A stretch of DNA of 12,312 nt from Candidatus Komeilibacteria bacterium RIFCSPLOWO2_02_FULL_48_11 (GTDB lineage: Bacteria > Patescibacteriota > Patescibacteriia > UBA2169), in contig MHKO01000053.1 in NCBI GenBank assembly GCA_001818435.1, forward strand, positions 1 through 12,312, given 5' to 3'. Shown here in pieces: positions 6,922 through 12,136 of this stretch. Under the pieces are notes generated by a model, which saw only the letters and a list, made by a program, of their open reading frames with translations, had not been told where the DNA came from and did not search any database. Within the stretch, counting starts at the first letter, position 1. Each line of letters starts with the position of its first letter. Made by a program: the position numbers and the translations under genes.

Positions 6922-7359
6922 TTATGGCCTTTCCCTGGGCCCGGCCGGTTTTTGCACCGCTGCCGGCTCGGCTGAGTCTTGGCCAGCGCGTTCAGCCGGT
7001 GACACCAGGCAGTGGCCGTTGATCACCGCTCCTGGGGCAATGGAAATAATTTTAGTGGCAATGTCGCCTTCAACCATGGCGGTTTCCCCTATTTCCAAAC
7101 TCTCTTGAATGGCAATATTGCCTTTAATTTGCCCCCGAATAATGGCGTTGGTGGCTTCAACGCTGGCTTTTATTTTAGCGCCAACCTCAACTTTTAAATT
7201 TCCTTTGGTGCGCAAACTGCCATTGACTAGGCCCTGCACCAGCACGTTGCCGTCGCTCGTGAAATCGCCCTCAACTTTAACGCTCGGCCCGATGATGGTT
7301 TCATTTTCCCTATCCTCCATTCTTAATCTGCCCCCCTGATTTTTGTCCTTAGTGAACAT
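6922..7359 (-). CDS. Bactofilin (polymer-forming cytoskeletal protein)
   Basis: From ATG 7359 the protein has 145 residues. Bactofilins self-assemble without nucleotides into filaments that organise envelope growth or polarity factors. The core (about residues 20-115) shows the repeating beta-helix pattern, for example TIIGPSVKVEGDFTSDGNV, then VNGSLRTKGNLKVEVGAKIK, then IRGQIKGNIAIQESLEIG. A disordered Ala/Pro/Glu tail follows. Starting at MFTKDKN agrees with bactofilins, which commonly begin Met-Phe. The frame is open upstream to an ATG at 7449, but the added 30 residues do not look like bactofilin. An ATG at 7320 is a second alternative. The gene heads the five-gene minus-strand unit. Confidence 0.9.
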   Translation of the reverse strand: MFTKDKNQGGRLRMEDRENETIIGPSVKVEGDFTSDGNVLVQGLVNGSLRTKGNLKVEVGAKIKASVEATNAIIRGQIKGNIAIQESLEIGETAMVEGDIATKIISIAPGAVINGHCLVSPAERAGQDSAEPAAVQKPAGPRERP

Positions 7360-7370
7360 AGATTTTCTAA

Positions 7371-7392
7371 AATTTACGAATATTTGTAAATT
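7371..7392. repeat. Palindrome upstream of the bactofilin start
   Basis: AATTTACGAAT followed by ATTTGTAAATT is a 22-bp near-perfect palindrome with a single G-T position. It continues into TTGTAATAGATTCG words. It lies 12 nt from the chosen bactofilin ATG, like the other start-abutting repeats in the window. Its presence in the upstream open frame argues against the 7449 start. Confidence 0.6.
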
Positions 7393-7504
7393 TGTAATAG
7401 ATTCGTTGATTCGCGGGTAAAAGAAGGGAATCAGCCTCAAGTAGTTCATATAATTTCAAGAGGCAAGATTAAAACCTAATATATGTTCTTTGTTTGCGCA
7501 TTTT

Positions 7505-7533
7505 ATTATATCACATTGGCTGCAAGCGCTGAA
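7505..7533 (-). promoter_or_regulatory. Extended -10 promoter for the bactofilin-tsaE unit
   Basis: On the minus strand the sequence TGATATAAT (7513-7505) is a perfect extended -10 element (TGnTATAAT). The -35 position at 17-nt spacing (7533-7528) reads TTCAGC, only 3 of 6 to consensus, which is acceptable with an extended -10. Transcription would start near 7498, giving an untranslated leader of about 140 nt to ATG 7359. This is a sequence-based prediction only. Confidence 0.55.
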
Positions 7534-7538
7534 ATAAT

Positions 7539-7567
7539 TGGACAAAGAAATAATTTTAGGGTATAAA
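7539..7567 (+). promoter_or_regulatory. Sigma-70-type promoter for the tRNA cluster
   Basis: TGGACA (7539-7544, 5 of 6 to TTGACA), a 17-nt spacer, and TATAAA (7562-7567, 5 of 6 to TATAAT) form a good housekeeping promoter pointing at the tRNA genes. The start would be near 7574. The leader then contains the partial hairpin repeat (7583-7620) before tRNA-Ala. It is arranged back to back with the minus-strand promoter near 7505. Confidence 0.6.
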
Positions 7568-7582
7568 ACATTTAGTCTGTTA

Positions 7583-7620
7583 TAGAACTTACGCGTTTAG
7601 TGTTGAGTTACACTCAACAC
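7583..7620. repeat. Partial copy of the GGACTTACG hairpin repeat
   Basis: GAACTTACGCGTTTAG is followed by the perfect hairpin GTGTTGAGT-TAC-ACTCAACAC (7600-7620, 9-bp stem, 3-nt loop). This matches the left end and the central hairpin of the full element at 8465-8539. The right terminal arm (CGTAAGTCC) is missing, so the copy is truncated on its right side. It lies between the predicted promoter and the first tRNA. Confidence 0.75.
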
Positions 7621-7657
7621 CAGCCACAGTGCACAATAGAGCTTGTCATATCAACAA

Positions 7658-7734
7658 GGGCCCGTAGCTCAGCTGGTTAGAGCGTCTGCATGGCATGCAG
7701 AAGGTCGTCGGTTCGATTCCGATCGGGTCCACCA
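7658..7734 (+). tRNA. tRNA-Ala, anticodon GGC
   Basis: A full cloverleaf can be drawn. The acceptor stem GGGCCCG pairs with CGGGTCC, including the G3-U70 wobble that is the alanine identity element. The D arm is GCTCAGCTGGTTAGAGC. The anticodon stem TCTGC/GCAGA encloses loop ATGGCAT with anticodon GGC at 7692-7694. The T arm contains GGTTCGATTCC. The CCA end is encoded (7732-7734). It reads GCC (and GCU by wobble). Confidence 0.96.
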
Positions 7735-7805
7735 TAAAAAAATTGATGAAATACTTGTTTTAGATATACGTCTGGAACATTTTTTACTTTCCTACCCTGG
7801 CCCTA

Positions 7806-7877
7806 GCCCCCATAGTTCAACGGATAGAACAAGGGACTCCTAAGCCCTAGATGGCTGTTCAATTCTGCCTGGGGGCA
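7806..7877 (+). tRNA. tRNA-Arg, anticodon CCT
   Basis: The acceptor stem GCCCCCA/TGGGGGC is perfect (7 bp). The D stem GTTC/GAAC is intact. The anticodon loop CTCCTAA (7837-7843) gives anticodon CCT, reading AGG. Two flaws are visible: A31 opposite G39 at the base of the anticodon loop, and a T-T mismatch in the T stem GGCTG/CTGCC. The variable region has only 4 nt (AGAT). No CCA is encoded, unlike the two flanking alanine tRNAs, so a nucleotidyltransferase must add it. It is probably functional but slightly degenerate. Confidence 0.85.
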
Positions 7878-7927
7878 TGGGGCGACGGTAGGTAAGTCCA
7901 AATCCAAGACTGTTGATTTTGGAACAT

Positions 7928-8004
7928 GGGCCCATAGCTCAGCTGGCTAGAGCGTCGCATTCGCATTGCGAAGGTCGGCGGTTCGATTCCGCCTGGGTCC
8001 ACCA
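7928..8004 (+). tRNA. tRNA-Ala, anticodon CGC
   Basis: The acceptor stem GGGCCCA/TGGGTCC contains the G3-U70 alanine identity pair. The D arm is close to that of the first tRNA-Ala. The anticodon stem TCGCA/TGCGA encloses loop TTCGCAT with anticodon CGC at 7962-7964, dedicated to GCG. The T arm is standard, and CCA is encoded (8002-8004). Close similarity to the GGC isoacceptor suggests an old duplication with anticodon-arm change. Confidence 0.95.
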
Positions 8005-8006
8005 GC

Positions 8007-8058
8007 CTACACTAAGGTTACGGCTGGCAATTAAGATTTATCTTCCACGATAGTGTAG
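8007..8058 (+). terminator. Possible end hairpin of the tRNA transcript
   Basis: CTACACTA (8007-8014) and TAGTGTAG (8051-8058) are perfect 8-bp complements, with a smaller AAGAT/ATCTT hairpin in the loop. A T-rich tail (TTATTTTTATT) follows. The loop is long and the tail is broken by A, so this is a weak terminator candidate and could be chance. Confidence 0.25.
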
Positions 8059-8085
8059 AAGTTATTTTTATTAGAACACAAAACA

Positions 8086-8404
8086 ATGTCTATTTCAATA
8101 GAGATAGTTAGCGGTGCGACAATAGAATCCCCTGATGGAAAAATACTTTTAACTAGATCGCCTAAGTGGAATAACAAGTGGACTTTTCCTAAAAGAAGAA
8201 ACTGGCCTGGTTTTAACATCTAAAGGAATTATAGTCTCTGGAGAGCTAGTAAATTCCAAGGATTTTCATCGTCCGGCCCACTTTATCTATTTTGACGTCT
8301 GGTGCTTATTACAAGACAAGAACGTTATCTTGGATGATAAAGAGTTGTCAGGGTTTGTTTGGGTGGACCCAGAAGAGGTGTTTAAAATAGAACCTATTTT
8401 TTAA
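8086..8404 (+). pseudogene. Nudix hydrolase pseudogene with its Nudix box deleted
   Basis: Frame one from ATG 8086 gives MSISIEIVSGATIESPDGKI, then LLTRSPKWNNKWTFP, and then runs off to a stop at 8221-8223. The frame shifted by +1 from 8192 continues the same family, KEETGLVLTSKGIIVSGELV through FHRPAHFIYFDVWCLL to SGFVWVDPEEVFKIEPIF, stopping at 8402-8404. In an intact Nudix protein WTFP is followed by GGxxExGE...REV and only then by KEETGL. About 18 codons, holding the first half of the catalytic box GX5EX7REUXEEXGU, are missing, and the deletion is not a multiple of three. The remaining 115 residues are well preserved, so the loss looks recent. Intact relatives hydrolyse nucleoside diphosphates linked to other moieties. 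It follows the tRNAs with no visible Shine-Dalgarno. Confidence 0.8.
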
Positions 8405-8464
8405 TCTCTATACGTCTGAAACTACTATTGTTCTAAACATATCATCTAATATTTTTTAATTAAA

Positions 8465-8539
8465 ATAGGACTTACGTGTTTGAGATATTTCTCTTGTTTG
8501 GTGTTGAGTGCGACTCAACACCAAACGCGTAAGTCCTAT
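8465..8539. mobile_element. MITE-like hairpin element with GGACTTACG termini
   Basis: Terminal arms ATAGGACTTACG (8465-8476) and CGTAAGTCCTAT (8528-8539) are perfect complements. Inside are the small hairpin GAGA-TATTT-CTC and the 13-bp hairpin TTTGGTGTTGAGT-GCG-ACTCAACACCAAA (8497-8525), so the element folds as a three-way junction. If the ends are GGACTTACG/CGTAAGTCC, each is flanked by TA, the target duplication of Tc1/mariner-IS630-type transposition. It is about 70 bp and non-coding. A truncated relative is at 7583-7620. Confidence 0.7.
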
Positions 8540-8886
8540 AAAAGATAAAAGATATGGGATAAGTTGTTAATAACGTGCTTAAAAGCGCTAATTTTACCAC
8601 TTATAAACTCTTATCTTCTTAATTAAAAGTTGTTTAATAACGCGCCTTGCTTGTTTATAATTTCTTGCGTCTTTGACAACGTACGGCCAAAGGACTATTT
8701 GTGCCCCACTTATTCATCCTGTCTGCTGGATGTTAGTATAAGTTACTAACAAATTAGTAAAAAATTTTTCCACAAAACTCCCAGCAATTGTGTCAATAAG
8801 AGCTAGTTATCCAGTTTTCCCCAGTTCTTATTAATAACTATTATTATAAACATAAGGCATAGCTAAATATCTATTATAGACAAACA
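8540..8886. other. Gene-free AT-rich region
   Basis: No reading frame or RNA gene is recognisable here. Visible features are an imperfect direct repeat, AGTTGTTAATAACGTGCTT (8562-8580) against AGTTGTTTAATAACGCGCCTT (8628-8648). There are three DnaA-box-like words, TTTTCCACA (8766-8774), TTATTGACA on the minus strand (8791-8799) and TTATCCAGT (8807-8815). A hairpin AATAAGAGCT/AGTTCTTATT (8795-8804, 8823-8832, one G-T pair) surrounds the last word. It could be a decayed mobile region, a regulatory region or, weakly, a replication origin. Confidence 0.45.
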
Positions 8887-8915
8887 TAGACAAAGACGAT
8901 TCACACCCGTATAAT
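8887..8915 (+). promoter_or_regulatory. Strong sigma-70-type promoter for trxA-trxB
   Basis: TAGACA (8887-8892, 5 of 6), a 17-nt spacer, and a perfect TATAAT (8910-8915) form a near-consensus promoter. Transcription would start near 8922, giving a leader of about 30 nt to the trxA ATG. Another TAGACA lies 10 nt further upstream, but without a matching -10. Confidence 0.75.
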
Positions 8916-8951
8916 AACCTTGCTCCGCGAGATAAAAATTAAAAGAACAAT

Positions 8952-9272
8952 ATGCCAGAAATAATTCTGACTGATAAAAATTTTGAAAATGAGGTTATCA
9001 AGTCCGCTATCCCGGTTTTGGTGGATTTTTGGGCGCCCTGGTGCGGACCCTGCCAGATTCAAGGGCCGATTATAGATGAACTGGCCAAAGAGGCGGCAAC
9101 CGCCAAAATTGGAAAGCTGAATGTGGATGAAAACCAGGCCACGGCCTCTAAATTCGGAGTCATGAGTATTCCCACTCTGATGATTTTTAAGAATGGTTCA
9201 GTGTTTGAACAGATGGTGGGGGTGCAGCAAAAAAACGCGTTAAAGAAAAAGATGGAAGAAGCAGCCAAATAG
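8952..9272 (+). CDS. trxA: Thioredoxin
   Basis: This 106-residue cytoplasmic thioredoxin is a disulfide reductase that passes electrons from thioredoxin reductase to ribonucleotide reductase and other proteins. The active-site motif WCGPC is at 30-34 within VLVDFWAPWCGPC. The cis-proline loop SIPTLMIF has Pro74, and the conserved buried Asp is Asp25. Length and fold order are standard. The start ATG fits the predicted promoter at 8887-8915. No strong Shine-Dalgarno is seen (GATAAAAATTAAAAGAACAAT precedes it, in two blocks). Its reductase gene follows 24 nt downstream, so the pair forms a complete thioredoxin system in one transcript. Confidence 0.97.
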   Translation: MPEIILTDKNFENEVIKSAIPVLVDFWAPWCGPCQIQGPIIDELAKEAATAKIGKLNVDENQATASKFGVMSIPTLMIFKNGSVFEQMVGVQQKNALKKKMEEAAK

Positions 9273-9276
9273 CAAT

Positions 9277-9296
9277 AATCTGTAGTATGCATTATT
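9277..9296 (+). repeat. Short copy of the ATCTGTA start-site repeat before trxB
   Basis: AATCTGTAGTATGCATTATT matches 19 of 20 bases of 10359-10378. It fills almost the whole gap between trxA and trxB and ends directly at the trxB ATG. The ATG inside the repeat (9287) is out of frame with trxB. Confidence 0.8.
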
Positions 9297-10232
9297 ATGC
9301 CAGAAGCAACCAAAACAATAAATATCATTATCATTGGCTCTGGCCCAGCCGGCTACACAGCCGGCATTTATGCTGGCCGGGCCCAGTTAAAACCCCTGCT
9401 GTTCACCGGAGAAGAGCCGGGCGGGCAATTATCTTGGACAACAGAGGTTGAAAATTATCCCGGATTTCCAGATGGAGTGCAAGGCCCGGAATTGATGAAT
9501 AAATTTCGGGACCAAGCGGAAAAATTCGGCGCTGAAATTGTGGACGCAAAAGTGGAAAAAGTTGACTTTAGCGCCCGGCCGTTCAAGATTTGGTCATCCG
9601 GCAAAGAGTATCAGTCGCGCGCCGTGATAATAGTAACCGGAGCGTCCGCCAATTGGCTCGGTCTTGAGAATGAAAAACGGTTAAAAGGCCGCGGCGTGTC
9701 GTCTTGCGCCACCTGCGACGGATTTTTCTTCCGGGGCAAAGACGTGGTGGTCGTCGGAGGCGGAGATGTGGCGCTTGAGGACGCGATTACTTTGGCCAAG
9801 GTCGCGAAGAGCGTAAAAATAATTCACCGCCGGGACTGTTTGCGCGCGTCGGAGTTCATGCAGAAGCGCGCGCGCGAGAACGAGAAAATTTCATTCGTCT
9901 GGAACAGCGAAGTAATAGACGTGCTGGGCGATCAAAAAGTTGCTGGCGTGCGCGTGAAGAATAATCAAACCAGCGAGGAAACGGAAATAAAGTGCGATGG
10001 CGTGTTTGTGGCTATTGGCCATCACCCTAACACTGAAATGTTCAAAGGCCAGATTGATCTGGAAGATAGGTTTGGATATATTGTGCTTCATGGCGGATCG
10101 CGCACATCAGTTGAGGGCGTGTTCGCGGCCGGGGATGTTGCGGATTTTAAGTACCGCCAGGCAGTGACTGCCGCTGGCATGGGCTGCATGGCGGCGCTGG
10201 ATGCGGAGAAGTGGCTGGAGAGCCAGAATTAG
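9297..10232 (+). CDS. trxB: Thioredoxin-disulfide reductase
   Basis: This 311-residue flavoprotein moves electrons from NADPH through FAD and a redox disulfide to thioredoxin. The FAD-binding GSGPAG is at 14-19, followed by GGQL (42-45) and NYPGFP (53-58). The redox pair is CATC with Cys137 and Cys140. The NADPH site VVGGGDVALEDA covers about 152-163 and is followed by HRRD (177-180). The C-terminal FAD motif is VFAAGDVAD. The usual GGGDSA is GGGDVA here, a mild change. Length is typical for the low-molecular-weight type (310-320). The start ATG directly follows a short repeat copy. The downstream gap holds a long inverted repeat rather than a terminator. Confidence 0.97.
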   Translation: MPEATKTINIIIIGSGPAGYTAGIYAGRAQLKPLLFTGEEPGGQLSWTTEVENYPGFPDGVQGPELMNKFRDQAEKFGAEIVDAKVEKVDFSARPFKIWSSGKEYQSRAVIIVTGASANWLGLENEKRLKGRGVSSCATCDGFFFRGKDVVVVGGGDVALEDAITLAKVAKSVKIIHRRDCLRASEFMQKRARENEKISFVWNSEVIDVLGDQKVAGVRVKNNQTSEETEIKCDGVFVAIGHHPNTEMFKGQIDLEDRFGYIVLHGGSRTSVEGVFAAGDVADFKYRQAVTAAGMGCMAALDAEKWLESQN

Positions 10233-10242
10233 GTTTTAAAAA

Positions 10243-10372
10243 ACATACTACAGATTACAAATCTCTTACAGATATACAGATAAGCACTTAAGAAGCAAGG
10301 GGTGAAAAAACATCCAATTGCCTAAAATTCAATATCTGTATATCTGTACTAAATCTGTAATCTGTAGTATGT
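10243..10372. repeat. Long inverted repeat of ATCTGTA words between trxB and the GxxExxY gene
   Basis: The left arm (10243-10282) and right arm (10333-10372) are 40 nt each and complementary at 36 of 40 positions. The spacer is 50 nt. The right arm is itself built of ATCTGTA words (four complete ones) and ends GTAGTATGT. The same 40 bases recur at 10809-10848 with 3 differences. The ends of the element face the trxB stop (11 nt away) and the next gene start (28 nt away). Confidence 0.9.
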
Positions 10373-10399
10373 ATTATTTACTGCAAGCATAAAGATTTT

Positions 10400-10792
10400 A
10401 TGGAGGGAGAAGCCGTCAATGAATTTATTTATCCAGAACTCAGTTATCAGATAATTGGAATCCTATATTCCGTGTATAATGAACTTGGGCCCGAGTATCG
10501 CGAAATTTTCTACGAGCGAGCTGTTGAAAAATCATTTAGGATGTCAAAGTTATTTTATAAAAGACAACTGCCCTATACGGTAACTTTCAGGGGGCAGATA
10601 GTGGGAAAGCATTATTTTGATTTTCTTGTGGATAATAAAATTATTTTAGAATTGAAGGTCGGGGATCATTTTTCCAGAAGAAATATCCACCAAGCCAACG
10701 AGTATTTAAAAGCTTCTAAACTTAAACTCGCCTTACTCGCAAATTTCACATCCAAGGGGGTAAAAATAAAAAGGATTGTTAATATTATTTAA
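10400..10792 (+). CDS. GxxExxY-family protein (PD-(D/E)XK-like)
   Basis: This 130-residue protein belongs to the GxxExxY family, small proteins of unknown function often scattered as single genes in environmental genomes. It shows the family order: LSYQIIGILYSVYNELGPEY, then E35 and Y38 of the name motif, then KRQLPYTVTFRGQIVGKHYF, then DFLVDNKIILELKV, and HQANEYLKASKLKLALLANF near the end. Asp74, Glu84 and Lys86 form a D-(x)n-ExK arrangement like the PD-(D/E)XK nuclease core, so nuclease ancestry is likely but activity is unproven. The glycine that names the family is Glu32 here. The gene lies between direct copies of the ATCTGTA repeat and separates trxB from gdhA, suggesting a mobile or insertable cassette. 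Confidence 0.85.
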   Translation: MEGEAVNEFIYPELSYQIIGILYSVYNELGPEYREIFYERAVEKSFRMSKLFYKRQLPYTVTFRGQIVGKHYFDFLVDNKIILELKVGDHFSRRNIHQANEYLKASKLKLALLANFTSKGVKIKRIVNII

Positions 10793-10808
10793 GCATTTGT
10801 CAAAAAAA

Positions 10809-10848
10809 TATCTGTATATTTGTAATTAATCTGTAATCTGTAGTATGT
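10809..10848 (+). repeat. ATCTGTA start-site repeat that supplies the gdhA start codon
   Basis: This 40-nt stretch matches the right arm at 10333-10372 at 37 of 40 positions in the same orientation. The left arm is absent. The terminal GTAGTATGT contains the gdhA ATG (10845-10847), so the repeat gives both the 5' leader and the initiation codon. Confidence 0.9.
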
Positions 10849-12095
10849 CTGCATTTGAAAATGCCATGCGGCAACTTGACATTGCCGCTGAAAAATTAGG
10901 CCTTGATTCGTCGGTTGTTGACAAACTAAAACAGCCGGACAATATTTTTGAATTTGACGTTCCGGTCAGGATGTCCGCCAAAGGCGGATCGGCCTCTGGC
11001 CGAGATGATGGATCCGAAAAAATTTTTCACGGCTACCGGGTCCAGTTTAATAATGCCCGCGGGCCGTACAAGGGTGGCATTCGCTATCACCCCCAAGTTG
11101 ACTTGGACGAAGTAAAAGCTCTGGCGTTTTGGATGGCCATTAAAACCGCGGTCGTGGATATTCCCATGGGCGGAGGCAAGGGCGGCATTGAGGTCAATCC
11201 CAAGGAATTGTCGCTTGCTGAACTGGAAAGGCTGTCGCGCGAGTGGGTGCGAAAAATGTACGAACACATCGGGCCCAAAGTTGACGTGCCGGCTCCGGAC
11301 GTGAATACCACGCCGCAGATTATGGCCTGGATGGCGGATGAGTACGCGAAATTGACTGGTGACACGACGGGCGCGACATTCACCGGCAAGCCGCTGGACA
11401 AAGGCGGCAGCGAGGGTCGGGAAGCGGCCACTGGCCAGGGCGGGTTTTACGTTTTAGACGAGATTATAAAAAAATTGTCGCTTAATCCAACCGACACCCG
11501 CGTCATTGTGCAAGGAATTGGCAATGTGGGCTACCACTTCGCGCAATTGGCGCGCCAAGGCGGGTATAAAATAGTCGGGCTCTCGGATTCAAAAGGCGGC
11601 ATCTATAATCCAAATGGTTTAGACCCCGAGGAAGTGATGCGCGTAAAAAAAGAGAAAGGGTCGGTTATTAACGTTGATGGGGTTGAAAAGGTTGGGGGAC
11701 TGGCGATTCTTCAAAAAGAGTGCGACGTGCTGGTGCCGGCTGCTTTGGAAAACCAAATCACCGCTGATAATGCGGCCCGCGTAAAAGCCAAAGTCATTTT
11801 AGAGATGGCCAATGGCCCAACCACGCCTGAAGCGGATAAAATTTTGCATGACAAAGGTATTTCTGTTGTGCCGGATGTTTTAGCTAATGCCGGCGGGGTG
11901 ACGGTGAGTTATTTTGAATGGGAACAGAATCTAAAAAATGAGCACTGGACCGAGGCCGAGGTGCTGGCCAAGCTGGAACCCATCATGCGCGAATCATTCC
12001 GCGCAGTCTGGGACACGCACGAAGAGCATGGCGTGGATTTGCGCACCGCCGCGTTTATGCTGGCAGTAAAGCGGATTGTGGAGGCGATGAAATAG
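10845..12095 (+). CDS. gdhA: Glutamate dehydrogenase (Glu/Leu/Phe/Val dehydrogenase family)
   Basis: This 416-residue enzyme interconverts glutamate with 2-oxoglutarate and ammonia using NAD(P)(H). The substrate domain contains YRVQFNNARGPYKGGIRYHP and PMGGGKGG with the catalytic lysine near 112. Further on are VDVPAPDVNT and FTGKPLDKGGSEGREAATGQ. The nucleotide domain has VIVQGIGNVGYHF (GxGxxG). The C-terminal EMANGPTTPEAD and PDVLANAGGVTVSYFEW are canonical. The start is firm because SAFENAMRQLDIAAEKLGL aligns with the family N-terminus, although the ATG lies in a repeat. Residues 44-53 (SAKGGSASGR) are an extra block between VPVRM and DDGSEKIFHGYRV, encoded by a 30-bp twin hairpin. Without it the sequence reads straight through as in other family members. 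A terminator follows. Confidence 0.96.
   Translation: MSAFENAMRQLDIAAEKLGLDSSVVDKLKQPDNIFEFDVPVRMSAKGGSASGRDDGSEKIFHGYRVQFNNARGPYKGGIRYHPQVDLDEVKALAFWMAIKTAVVDIPMGGGKGGIEVNPKELSLAELERLSREWVRKMYEHIGPKVDVPAPDVNTTPQIMAWMADEYAKLTGDTTGATFTGKPLDKGGSEGREAATGQGGFYVLDEIIKKLSLNPTDTRVIVQGIGNVGYHFAQLARQGGYKIVGLSDSKGGIYNPNGLDPEEVMRVKKEKGSVINVDGVEKVGGLAILQKECDVLVPAALENQITADNAARVKAKVILEMANGPTTPEADKILHDKGISVVPDVLANAGGVTVSYFEWEQNLKNEHWTEAEVLAKLEPIMRESFRAVWDTHEEHGVDLRTAAFMLAVKRIVEAMK
10974..11003 (+). repeat. Twin-hairpin palindromic element inserted in frame in gdhA
   Basis: Two perfect abutting hairpins, TCCGCC-AAA-GGCGGA (10974-10988) and TCGGCC-TCT-GGCCGA (10989-11003), span exactly 30 bp, or ten codons in phase with gdhA. 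They encode SAKGGSASGR. Flanking codons give VPVRM and DDGS, which are contiguous in canonical glutamate dehydrogenases. No target duplication is obvious. The loops AAA and TCT are identical in order to the intergenic module at 921-952. Confidence 0.85.
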
Positions 12096-12103
12096 TTTGC
12101 ATG

Positions 12104-12136
12104 AAAAACGGATACTTACCAAGGTATCCGTTTTTT
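12104..12136. terminator. Bidirectional intrinsic terminator between gdhA and the toxin gene
   Basis: AAAAACGGATAC (12104-12115) pairs perfectly with GTATCCGTTTTT (12124-12135) around an 8-nt loop. A run of six T (12131-12136) ends the gdhA side, and five A at the other end act as the U-tract for the minus strand. It lies 9 nt after the gdhA stop. The stop codon of the convergent toxin gene falls in its loop. Confidence 0.9.

Noticed and set aside
7360..7449. N-terminal extension of bactofilin to ATG 7449
   Set aside because: The extra residues are not bactofilin-like and the DNA there holds a palindrome and T-rich words typical of leaders in this window.
7643..7843. Open frame of 66 residues on the plus strand with QGPVAQLVRASAWHAEGRR
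   Set aside because: It runs through tRNA-Ala. This peptide is the well-known spurious translation of tRNA sequence.
8031..8219. Minus-strand frame of 62 residues
   Set aside because: It is a shadow of the first part of the Nudix pseudogene, whose plus-strand frames give clear family sequence.
11383..11448. Second possible insertion in gdhA around KPLDKGGSEGREAATGQGG
   Set aside because: This block is canonical for the family (KPL..GGS.GR..ATG) and needs no insertion.
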